A DNA stretch of 19,849 nucleotides from DRPN01 sp964383915. Lineage in GTDB: Bacteria; Bacteroidota; Bacteroidia; Bacteroidales; VadinHA17. Below, piece after piece: positions 8,032-14,729 of the stretch. The notes beneath the pieces were generated by a model. The model made no database searches. It was not told the DNA's origin and saw nothing but the letters and a program-made list of their open reading frames with translations. The translations under genes and the position numbers were made by a program. Each line of letters begins with the position of its first letter. Position 1 is the stretch's first letter. The stretch covers positions 1-19,849 of the forward strand of contig CAYLJE010000036.1 of the NCBI GenBank assembly GCA_964383915.1. The letters run 5' to 3'.

Positions 8032-9654
8032 ATGTGCGGTATTCTTTCTATAACAGGTCCTTCCCCGGTAAAGGACATCAGGGATTTGAGCCGGAGGATG
8101 AAACATCGTGGTCCGGATGAACACGATATTCATGTTTTTCCTGACGGGTCGGTCATGGTTCATGAGCGTTTATCAATCATTGACCTGGAAACAGGACGAC
8201 AGCCTATCCGGGGCTGTGACAATGCCTATGTTATTCATAACGGAGAGATATATAATCACGAGATCCTTCGACGGACCATCTTACAAAATCATACTTTCCG
8301 GTCACATTGTGACAGCGAAGTCATTGTCCATTTGTATGAAGAGTACGGACCTGATTTCTGCCATTTGCTGGACGGGGTGTTTGCTTTTGTTGTCATGGAC
8401 GGGAAAAACTTTATGGCTGCCCGGGATCCGATCGGTGTAAAACCTTTGTATTATGGCTACGATGAATCCGGACGGATGTATTTTTCTTCGGAGATGAAAG
8501 CCATTCATGATTATTGCATAGCACCAAAAGCATTCCCTCCCGGGTATTATTACACACCACAAACTGGTTTTGTACGTTATTTCAACCCGCGTTGGGAAGA
8601 TACTGAACAGGCCGTAGAATCTTTTGATCCGGTCCGTTTGCGGAAAAGCCTGATCCGTTCTGTTGAAAAAAGACTGATGAGTGATGTTCCGTTGGGAGTT
8701 TTGTTATCGGGGGGACTGGATTCCAGTTTGGTAGCCTCCATTACGAAACGATTAATGGAAAAAACAGGAAAACCGTTACATTCCTTTTCGGTAGGTATTA
8801 GTCCGGATGCTCCGGATATGGTTGCTGCCCGTGAAGTGGCTGATTTCCTTGGCACGATCCACCATGAAGTATATTATACGATAGACGAAGGCCTGGAAGC
8901 CCTTGAAAAGGTGATATGGCATTTAGAGACCTATGATGTTACCACGATCAGGGCTGCCACTCCGATGTATTTTCTCTCAAAAGCTATTCGGAAAGCGGGT
9001 ATCAAAGTTGTACTGTCAGGCGAAGGATCGGATGAGATTTTCGGAGGCTATCTGTATTTTTACAATGCCCCCTCCGATGTGGATTTCCAGAATGAGACCA
9101 TCCGCCGGGTATTACGCCTCTCCACGGCTGACTGCCTGAGAGCTGACAAGTCCACCATGGCTCATGGTATTGAAGCCAGGGTCCCATTTCTGGATCTGTC
9201 CTTTCTGGAAACAGCCATGCTGATTAAACCATCAGATAAACGTCCCGACCGTTCCAAAAACAAGCCGGAAAAATATGTCTTACGCAAGGCTTTTGACACT
9301 CCCGAGGATGCCTGGCTGCCGGATCATATCCTCTGGAGACAAAAAGAACAATTTGGTGACGGTGTAGGCTATCGTTGGATAGATAGTGTAGTGGATTTTG
9401 CGGAAAACCATGTTTCAGATAAAGAATTTAAAAAAGCTGCCCAAAGGTATCCTTACAACACCCCTGACACTAAAGAAGCGTATTTGTTCAGAAAACTCTT
9501 TGAAAAACATTATCCCGGAGAAGGAAGTGCCCGGACAGTAGTGAAATGGATCCCGAAATGGCAAACCAACACCGATCCTTCCGGGCGGGTGGCTGATCAA
9601 CATGAAAAGCATGTCGAAGATATCAGTAAAAAAGGAGTTATAACAACTATTTAA
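8032..9654 (+). CDS. asnB: Asparagine synthase (glutamine-hydrolysing), class B
   Basis: This 540-residue enzyme makes asparagine from aspartate, ATP and glutamine. The N-terminal glutaminase starts directly with the nucleophile Cys2 (MCGILS), followed by HRGPD (25-29) and NGEIYNH (70-76). The synthetase domain has the ATP pyrophosphatase loop LSGGLDSS (225-232), LSGEGSDEIFGGY and ARVPFLD, and the tail motif DPSGRA/V. The order and wording follow E. coli AsnB closely, with a similar length (E. coli about 554). The start is fixed because Cys2 must be exposed. An Lrp/AsnC gene lies divergently upstream and amtB follows by 26 bp, so ammonium uptake and amide-nitrogen storage appear co-regulated. 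Confidence 0.97.
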   Translation: MCGILSITGPSPVKDIRDLSRRMKHRGPDEHDIHVFPDGSVMVHERLSIIDLETGRQPIRGCDNAYVIHNGEIYNHEILRRTILQNHTFRSHCDSEVIVHLYEEYGPDFCHLLDGVFAFVVMDGKNFMAARDPIGVKPLYYGYDESGRMYFSSEMKAIHDYCIAPKAFPPGYYYTPQTGFVRYFNPRWEDTEQAVESFDPVRLRKSLIRSVEKRLMSDVPLGVLLSGGLDSSLVASITKRLMEKTGKPLHSFSVGISPDAPDMVAAREVADFLGTIHHEVYYTIDEGLEALEKVIWHLETYDVTTIRAATPMYFLSKAIRKAGIKVVLSGEGSDEIFGGYLYFYNAPSDVDFQNETIRRVLRLSTADCLRADKSTMAHGIEARVPFLDLSFLETAMLIKPSDKRPDRSKNKPEKYVLRKAFDTPEDAWLPDHILWRQKEQFGDGVGYRWIDSVVDFAENHVSDKEFKKAAQRYPYNTPDTKEAYLFRKLFEKHYPGEGSARTVVKWIPKWQTNTDPSGRVADQHEKHVEDISKKGVITTI

Positions 9655-9680
9655 ACAACTATTAATAAGAAATTATTCCA

Positions 9681-11039
9681 ATGATCAGAAAACAAAAATG
9701 GGTGATTTTTTCCGCATTGATGGCTGCAGTGGCTATTTTCGGAGCTTTGCGGTTCGATGATTTTGGCAGCATCAATGACCCCAATATTTCAGGCTCCGAT
9801 GTGGCCTGGATGCTCACAGCCACTGCACTGGTTCTTTTTATGACACCAGGTCTGTCTTTCTTCTACGGAGGAATGGTAAGATCCAAGAATGTCATATCTA
9901 CCATGTTACAAAGTTTTATTGCCATCGGGGTAGTAAGCATGGTTTGGGTTTTTATGGGTTTTAGTCTTGCTTTTGGAAAAAGTATTGGAGGAGAAGGTAC
10001 CGGCATCATAGGGAATCCTTTTACTTATTTAATGTTCAGACACGTAGGTCTTGGAACAGACCCTTTGTTGGCACCCACCATCCCACTGGCTTTGTTTGCT
10101 GTATTTCAACTAAAGTTTGCTATTATTACCCCTGCACTGATCACCGGATCTTTCGCCGAACGGGTAAAATTCAGCGCATATCTCGTATTTATGGTTCTGT
10201 TTACTATCTTTATTTATGCACCTATAGCCCACTGGACCTGGCATCCCAATGGTTTTTTAAGAAATATGGGGGTGTTGGATTTTGCCGGTGGCACGGTGGT
10301 TCATATGTCTGCCGGATTTTCAGCCCTGGCAGGTGCTATTTTCCTGGGACGTCGTAAAGATGTCAAAAAACCTTATCATCCGGCCAATATTCCGTTCATA
10401 CTTCTGGGTACCGGGATGCTCTGGTTCGGTTGGTTCGGCTTTAATGCCGGTTCAGCACTGAGAGCTTCCTCCCTGGCCGTCCTGGCTTTTATGAATACCA
10501 ATATGTCCGGTGCAGCAGCGATGTTAACCTGGATCTTTTTTGACCGGCTGCGCGGTCGTAAAGTGTCAGCAATCGGGGCTGCGGTTGGAGCTGTCGTAGG
10601 ACTGGTTGCCATTACCCCGGCTGCCGGATATGTATCTGTAGGATCCAGTATTTTTATTGGTTCTGCAACAGCTATCTGCAGTAACATAGCCGTACACTGG
10701 AAAGACAAATCTTCCCTGGACGATGCCCTGGATGTATTCCCGTCCCACGGCGTAGGTGGAATTATAGGAATGCTACTGACGGCCGTATTTGCAAGACATG
10801 TAGGATTATTATACGGACATCTCCATACTTTATTAATGCACTTACTCGCAGTGGGTATTGTAGGCATCTATAGCTTTGGCGGTTCACTTTTACTTTACTG
10901 GTTTACCAATAAACTAATTCCTATGCGTGTATCTCCCAGAAGCGAGATCATGGGCCTTGATCTCAGTCAACATGATGAACAATACATGATTCCTGAAACA
11001 GACCGGGAGCTGGCAGAATACAGTCATTTACATAACTAA
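9681..11039 (+). CDS. amtB: Ammonium transporter (Amt/AmtB)
   Basis: This 452-residue protein is an Amt channel, a trimeric inner-membrane ammonium transporter. It has an N-terminal hydrophobic segment at 8-20 followed by about 11 core helices. Visible motifs are FFYGGMV (60-66), WTWHPNGFLRNMGVLDFAGG (185-204), TVVHMSAG with the first pore histidine H208, GWFGFNAGS (250-258), and FPSHGVGGI with the second pore histidine H356. The cytoplasmic tail starts GLDLSQHDEQ, like the PII-responsive tail of other Amts. No glnK/PII gene is adjacent. It follows asnB on the same strand and is closed by a strong hairpin, so it is the end of that operon. Confidence 0.96.
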   Translation: MIRKQKWVIFSALMAAVAIFGALRFDDFGSINDPNISGSDVAWMLTATALVLFMTPGLSFFYGGMVRSKNVISTMLQSFIAIGVVSMVWVFMGFSLAFGKSIGGEGTGIIGNPFTYLMFRHVGLGTDPLLAPTIPLALFAVFQLKFAIITPALITGSFAERVKFSAYLVFMVLFTIFIYAPIAHWTWHPNGFLRNMGVLDFAGGTVVHMSAGFSALAGAIFLGRRKDVKKPYHPANIPFILLGTGMLWFGWFGFNAGSALRASSLAVLAFMNTNMSGAAAMLTWIFFDRLRGRKVSAIGAAVGAVVGLVAITPAAGYVSVGSSIFIGSATAICSNIAVHWKDKSSLDDALDVFPSHGVGGIIGMLLTAVFARHVGLLYGHLHTLLMHLLAVGIVGIYSFGGSLLLYWFTNKLIPMRVSPRSEIMGLDLSQHDEQYMIPETDRELAEYSHLHN

Positions 11040-11094
11040 AAATGAATATATTGATATAATAAACGGATAAAAATCTCTCTCCGTTATGCCTGGT

Positions 11095-11127
11095 TAAACG
11101 GTCGGCAAAAGATTTGCCGACCGTTTA
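11095..11127. terminator. Strong hairpin between convergent amtB and pyrD
   Basis: TAAACGGTCGGCAAA at 11095-11109 pairs perfectly with its complement at 11113-11127 around an AGA loop: 15 bp of stem. No long T-run follows on the plus strand, so release may be weak or need other factors, but the site, 55 bp past amtB and 72 bp past the pyrD stop, suits a two-way terminator. Confidence 0.7.
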
Positions 11128-11150
11128 CATTTTGGAATGACAAATATGGA

Positions 11151-11164
11151 TTGTCGATCGACAA
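11151..11164. repeat. Perfect 14-bp palindrome
   Basis: TTGTCGATCGACAA reads the same on both strands, and the preceding GACAA/TTGTC forms an alternative hairpin with its left half. It lies past the 3' end of pyrD in the convergent gap. It may be part of transcript-end structure or a protein site; nothing decides between them. Confidence 0.4.
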
Positions 11165-11199
11165 ACAGTTCATTATTCGTCAATTATCGATTATTATTC

Positions 11200-12147
11200 C
11201 TAAAAGGTTTTTGGTCTGTATTTTTCAAAACCTTCCGGCATCTCCAGGTTTCCGATGATATCACGGACTCCTGAAAAATCATTACGTAAAAGATAAGCTT
11301 CGATCCCTTTAAGGATTTTCAATGTGACTTGCGGATCAACAAAATTGGCAGTACCCACTTGTATGGCTGAAGCTCCGGCAAGCATAAACTCTATGGCATC
11401 GGTAGCTGTGGTGATTCCCCCGATACCGATCACAGGGATTTTTACCGAATGATAAGCTTCCCAGACCATTCTTAAAGCAATTGGTTTTATGGCTGGCCCG
11501 GATAGCCCTCCCGTTACTGTTGACAGGATTGGCCTGCGTTTTTCGGCATCAATAGCCATAGCCAGGATGGTATTGATCAGAGAAATGGAATCTGCACCAG
11601 CCCCTTCCACGGCCCTGGCAAATTCAGGAATAGAAGTAACATTGGGGGACAACTTAACGATCAGCGTTTTTGGATATACCTTTCTTACCGCAGCAACCAC
11701 TTCGATAGCAGCATGGCGGTTGGTGCCAAAAACCATACCTCCTTTCTTGACATTCGGACAAGAAATGTTCAGCTCAATGGCCGGAATGTTTTCCAGCGTA
11801 TTTATTCTTTCAGCCACTTCTACATATTCTTCCAGTTTTGACCCGGACACATTTACTATAAACTGCGTATGATCTGTTGGCAATGAAGGATAAATATGGT
11901 CTATAAAATAATCCACCCCTTTGTTCTGCAATCCCACCGTATTGAGCATTCCCGAAGGGGTTTCCGTCATCCTCGGGTATGGGTTCCCTTCTCTGTTTTC
12001 TCGGGTAGTTGCTTTCACAAAAATAGCTCCCAATTTTGTAATATCAAGAAAATCACTGTATTCCAAACCATATCCAAAACAACCGGAGGCTGTGGTTATG
12101 GGATTTTTAAGAGCCAGCTTACCAATATTTACACGAAAATCTACCAT
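11200..12147 (-). CDS. pyrD: Dihydroorotate dehydrogenase catalytic subunit, class 1B
   Basis: This 315-residue FMN enzyme oxidises dihydroorotate to orotate in pyrimidine synthesis. It begins with the short class-1 N-terminus (no membrane anchor), then ASGCFGYG (20-27), VKATT (44-48) and NISCPN (127-132) with the catalytic base at C130, which marks class 1 rather than class 2. The FMN phosphate loop is GIGGITTATDA, followed by AGASAIQVGTA. Its start overlaps the pyrK stop by 7 bp on the same strand, so the two subunits are translationally coupled, as expected for the NAD-linked PyrD-PyrK heterotetramer. Confidence 0.96.
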   Translation of the reverse strand: MVDFRVNIGKLALKNPITTASGCFGYGLEYSDFLDITKLGAIFVKATTRENREGNPYPRMTETPSGMLNTVGLQNKGVDYFIDHIYPSLPTDHTQFIVNVSGSKLEEYVEVAERINTLENIPAIELNISCPNVKKGGMVFGTNRHAAIEVVAAVRKVYPKTLIVKLSPNVTSIPEFARAVEGAGADSISLINTILAMAIDAEKRRPILSTVTGGLSGPAIKPIALRMVWEAYHSVKIPVIGIGGITTATDAIEFMLAGASAIQVGTANFVDPQVTLKILKGIEAYLLRNDFSGVRDIIGNLEMPEGFEKYRPKTF

Positions 12148-12905
12148 AACAAGTCCTTTGTATTAAAAACAGGTCCGTCCACACAGGCCATTTTCATGCC
12201 CGAAGTAGTCGGTTGTGCACAGGTAAGACAAGCTCCGAAGCCACAGGCCATAGTATTTTCCAGAGAAGCTTCACAAAATAATTTTTTGGCCGCGGCTACT
12301 TTGGCTACAGCCTTCATCATCATTTCCGGTCCACAGGTATAAATCCCGTCAAAATCTTCCGAATCTATCACAGGATGATCGATAACCAGTCCTTTAGTTC
12401 CCTTACTTCCATCTTCTGTAGTTATTAGTAATTCCCCGAGAGACGAAAACCGGGAGAGATCAAAATATTGTTTTTCAGAACGGAAGCCAAAAAGGAAAAC
12501 AGGTGTTTTTCCGGCAGATATCAAGGATTTCCCCAACAGTAACATAGGAGCAATCCCCACCCCTCCGGAAACCAACAGAAACTTTTTCCCCGGAACGATC
12601 GAAAAAGGACGACCCAGGGGATAGATTATATTTAAAAAATCATGTTTCTGTAAACGGCCAAGCTGTCGTGTACCATTCCCCACCTGCCGGATTAATAAAT
12701 GAATCCTTTTCTGCTTATAATCTATATCATAAAAGGAAACAGGACGTCTCAAAAAAGTATTGTTTGTATGATCTACCCTCAGCTCAGCAAACTGCCCCGC
12801 GTAAATAGCAGGTAACAGAATGGCTGACCTCAGCACCAATTCATAATATTCTTCATTTAAACGATTGTTTTCAAGAACAATCAGATCTTCTATCCTTTTT
12901 TTCAC
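12141..12905 (-). CDS. pyrK: Dihydroorotate dehydrogenase electron transfer subunit
   Basis: This protein passes electrons from PyrD's FMN to NAD through FAD and a 2Fe-2S cluster. It shows the FAD-binding FLRRPVSFYDI, the NAD-site loop GGVGIAPML, YTCGPEMM, and a C-terminal cysteine set in MACGFGACLTCAQ plus MACVDG, giving the C-x4-C-x2-C-x11-C ligand pattern of PyrK. Two in-frame GTG codons compete for the start, at 12914 and 12905. The second is preferred because AGAGG lies about 9 nt ahead of it and the protein then begins MKKRIEDL; the longer form would have 257 residues, this one 254. It overlaps pyrD by 7 bp. Confidence 0.93.
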   Translation of the reverse strand: MKKRIEDLIVLENNRLNEEYYELVLRSAILLPAIYAGQFAELRVDHTNNTFLRRPVSFYDIDYKQKRIHLLIRQVGNGTRQLGRLQKHDFLNIIYPLGRPFSIVPGKKFLLVSGGVGIAPMLLLGKSLISAGKTPVFLFGFRSEKQYFDLSRFSSLGELLITTEDGSKGTKGLVIDHPVIDSEDFDGIYTCGPEMMMKAVAKVAAAKKLFCEASLENTMACGFGACLTCAQPTTSGMKMACVDGPVFNTKDLLW

Positions 12906-12945
12906 TGACAGCACCCTCTTTTATTTAATTTCTGCCTGTTTCCCG

Positions 12946-12953
12946 CAAATATA
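12946..12953 (-). promoter_or_regulatory. Putative -7 box for pyrK-pyrD
   Basis: The minus strand reads TATATTTG, a perfect TAnnTTTG match, about 40 bp before the pyrK start. The -33 side is poor (an ATTG with about 24 bp of spacing), so this rests mainly on the -7 box and position. Confidence 0.4.
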
Positions 12954-13013
12954 ATGAAGATAATGAAAAAAGGATAACAATTATACAGCGGTATATTATT
13001 TATTCGTGAAACT

Positions 13014-13159
13014 CATATTTCAAAAACGAAGTGAATTGAAATATGTAAGTTGAATGAATCCCGATAGCGAAGCGTATCGGGATAAATGAGTTGAATACTC
13101 TGCTGCTTGCAGCGGTTAGAAAAGAATTCCTATGATGATACCTCGACAGCTTGCTGCGA
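13014..13159. repeat. Cluster of four hairpins, likely a dispersed palindromic repeat
   Basis: Four inverted repeats follow one another: CATATTTCAA with its complement (13014-13023/13036-13045); ATCCCGATA with its complement around GCGAAGCG (13058-13083, perfect); GCTGC-TT-GCAGC (13102-13113); and CAGC-TT-GCTG with outer TCG/CGA (13043-type arms at 13143-13159). The whole block lies between pyrK's upstream region and the XRE stop codon and contains no credible gene. It looks like a REP-like or transposon-derived repeat unit rather than a single terminator, though it may also end XRE transcription. Confidence 0.55.
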
Positions 13160-13165
13160 AGTAGT

Positions 13166-13615
13166 TCATTTTCCCGGATTATAAGCCTCAAACATACCTG
13201 TGTCATATAAAACAATAATCTTGGATATTTTTCCTTCCTCACTCCTTGTTTCTTTCGGAAAGCTTATTTTCTCATGAACCTTCCGTTGAAATGAATCATT
13301 GTCGCCTTCCGTTATTTTGTGGCTTTTAGCTTCTTCACCCTTCTTATAACCACTTTTAATAAGTTCTTCGCCATTTTCTTCCGCAAAAAGGGAAGCCTGT
13401 ATTGAAGATTTGTACATTTTTCCTCTGCCTGTAATAAACCATTCAGCATTTACATGTGGAAACACTTCAAGAAATTTACTGATAAAATCAAAACTTGGTT
13501 TATTCCTGCCTGATAGTATATGTGATATACTGGACCGCTGAACATGAATTTTGTCGGCCAAATTCCCGGCATTAATATGCTCTGCTTTCATAAACTCAAT
13601 AATCCTTTCTTCCAT
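13166..13615 (-). CDS. XRE-family helix-turn-helix repressor-like protein
   Basis: The 149-residue protein starts with a Cro/CI-type HTH at about 5-60 (NLADKIHVQRSSISHILSGR, with the recognition helix near 26-36). A charged linker follows (about 78-125), and a conserved-looking end KIIVLYDTGMFEAYNP. There is no peptidase Ser-Lys dyad, so it is not a LexA/CI self-cleaving repressor. An in-frame TTG at 13633 could extend it by six residues, but the ATG at 13615 with AAGG ahead is better. Upstream lie three TTAC-N4-GTAA palindromes overlapping promoter-like boxes, which strongly suggests autoregulation. The signal it senses is unknown. Its stop codon abuts the palindromic repeat cluster. Confidence 0.85.
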   Translation of the reverse strand: MEERIIEFMKAEHINAGNLADKIHVQRSSISHILSGRNKPSFDFISKFLEVFPHVNAEWFITGRGKMYKSSIQASLFAEENGEELIKSGYKKGEEAKSHKITEGDNDSFQRKVHEKISFPKETRSEEGKISKIIVLYDTGMFEAYNPGK

Positions 13616-13675
13616 AATCCTTGTTTTTATCAATAATTGTCACTTGTTATACAAAATAAGTCATTTTCCCGATGA

Positions 13676-13734
13676 TTACAAATGTAATGTATTTATAGTT
13701 TACTTATGTAATATTATAGAAGTTACATTTGTAA
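13676..13734. promoter_or_regulatory. Triple operator overlapping divergent promoters
   Basis: Three 12-bp palindromes of form TTAC-N4-GTAA lie at 13676-13687 (TTACAAATGTAA), 13700-13711 (TTACTTATGTAA) and 13723-13734 (TTACATTTGTAA), with centres 24 and 23 bp apart. The outer two form a perfect 14-bp inverted repeat with each other. Each outer box contains TACATTTG, a perfect -7 box (TAnnTTTG): the left one on the minus strand facing the XRE gene, the right one on the plus strand facing a 35-codon ORF. For the plus-strand promoter TTTA lies 21 bp upstream (13699-13702). A repressor bound here would cover both promoters. Motif geometry is seen; binding by the XRE protein is inferred. Confidence 0.65.
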
Positions 13735-13745
13735 TCTTATTAATT

Positions 13746-13853
13746 ATGTACTATTTATTATTTGCCTTACAGATATTACTTTGCTTTGATTTATCATGTG
13801 CTATAAAATTAGTATCCTATGTATTAGGGCATTTCCATGGTTTTTTTAAATAA
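13746..13853 (+). CDS. Possible 35-residue hydrophobic peptide
   Basis: A short ORF starts at an ATG 12 bp after the rightmost operator and encodes a mostly hydrophobic peptide beginning MYYLLFALQILLCFDLS and ending LGHFHGFFK, with room for one membrane segment and two cysteines. The promoter-like box TACATTTG at 13724-13731 would give it a leader of about 10 nt. No family is recognised. It could be a toxin-like or regulatory membrane peptide controlled by the divergent XRE repressor, or simply chance in AT-rich DNA. There is no clear ribosome binding site, so the case rests on position. Confidence 0.25.
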   Translation: MYYLLFALQILLCFDLSCAIKLVSYVLGHFHGFFK

Positions 13854-14300
13854 TTGAATATATTCTTTAATATATAACCTTTATTATACTGATATATAGC
13901 CTATAATATGACAATATATTTATTATCTATTAATTTTTACGACAAAATGTCTTTATTCTCTTAAAGATATTTACTAAATAACAATCATAACAGACTGGAA
14001 TACAATTATTAATATATTACTTCAATGTAAGTTTACAAAAGTAAATACAAACTAATGTTACATTTGTAATTTTACCTAATTATTTGCATATATAAGTTTC
14101 TTTAGTTTCATTATAAAAACGAAAATAATTACTTATGTGAATTTTCAGATGAAAAGCTGTACACTTGTATAATATATAAATGGAGATAGTGCAATTTTAA
14201 CTGTGCGAACAAATGATTTCATTTTATTTCATCCCCGGCCTCCGGGATGTATTTTGGTATAGAATGCTTTCAGGGTTTTGTCAGATATTCATTTTTGGCT
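13854..14300. other. AT-rich region without genes
   Basis: No frame holds a convincing ORF on either strand; only peptides of fewer than about 25 codons occur. The segment includes the second operator group (listed separately) and a small GC-rich imperfect hairpin near 14229-14249. It looks like regulatory DNA whose gene has been lost. Confidence 0.5.
14033..14140. promoter_or_regulatory. Second group of TTAC-N4-GTAA operator boxes
   Basis: Two perfect boxes lie at 14033-14044 (TTACAAAAGTAA) and 14058-14069 (TTACATTTGTAA, identical to the rightmost box of the first group), centres 25 bp apart. A one-mismatch box TTACTTATGTGA lies at 14129-14140, about three further spacings away, and a looser TTAC-N6-GTAA lies at 14017-14030. 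The 14058 box again contains a plus-strand TACATTTG -7 box. No gene follows it. The same protein that binds the XRE operators probably binds here. Confidence 0.5.
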
Positions 14301-14644
14301 TAATGGACAAAATAGAGGATAAAATCGCTGTATTAAACTGATTATAGTATTTTTACAACATTTTAAAGTTATGAGACAAAAATTTGCTTTTGCTGTTGGG
14401 TTATCAACAGGTAGAAAAAAAGTTTATTGATGGGTTTTTAAAGGAATAAAGACCTCAAAAAAAGTGGAAAGAGCTCTCATTCAGACCCCTTTTTTCTTCG
14501 ATTTATTTTCTGTCATTAAGCTTATCCATAGCAAGTTGCTCCCCGGTAGAGCGTACTTCTGTTTCAGCTTAACAATACAATATTACTCAAAATTCTATAG
14601 CTGCCTTTAAGAGTGAAAAATCCCCGCCTCAATTTTGTCCATTA
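14301..14644. mobile_element. 344-bp segment bounded by 18-bp inverted repeats
   Basis: TAATGGACAAAATAGAGG at 14301-14318 and its complement at 14627-14644 match at 17 of 18 positions. The interior has no intact ORF. On the minus strand a 20-residue tail ending GEQLAMDKLNDRK and followed by a stop (about 14506-14569) could be a protein remnant but has no start. Terminal inverted repeats around a short non-coding core suggest a MITE or a decayed insertion sequence. No target duplication was identified. The sequence from 14645 to the UPF0182 stop holds nothing further I can name. Confidence 0.4.
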
Positions 14645-14729
14645 CTCCTCATTTTTCTTAATAAGCTGTAATTATCCAAGGTCAGGGCCTGCAAAATGGG
14701 CCACCTGAAACAACCATAAAACAATCCGG

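Noticed and set aside
10376..10867. 163-codon minus-strand frame inside amtB
   Set aside because: It is antisense to conserved Amt motifs, including the H356 region; a shadow of amtB.
11489..11872. 127-codon plus-strand frame inside pyrD
   Set aside because: It is antisense to the conserved NISCPN and FMN-site regions of pyrD.
13000..13165. CRISPR array
   Set aside because: The repeated units are different hairpins without a constant repeat or regular spacers, and no cas gene is present in the window.
13000..13242. 80-codon minus-strand frame overlapping the XRE 3' end
   Set aside because: It lies in another frame of the XRE gene and the palindromic repeat cluster, with no independent coding evidence.
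13394..13408. QASLF in the XRE protein as a sliding-clamp motif
   Set aside because: It is only a loose match to the clamp consensus in a small HTH protein with no replication link, so probably chance.
13551..13853. 100-codon plus-strand frame antisense to the XRE start
   Set aside because: Its first part is antisense to the repressor and its operator. Only the last 35 codons, from the ATG at 13746, are positioned after a promoter-like box and were kept as a low-confidence ORF.
14371..14430. 19-codon ORF inside the inverted-repeat element
   Set aside because: Too short, no ribosome site and no family likeness; not supported as a gene.
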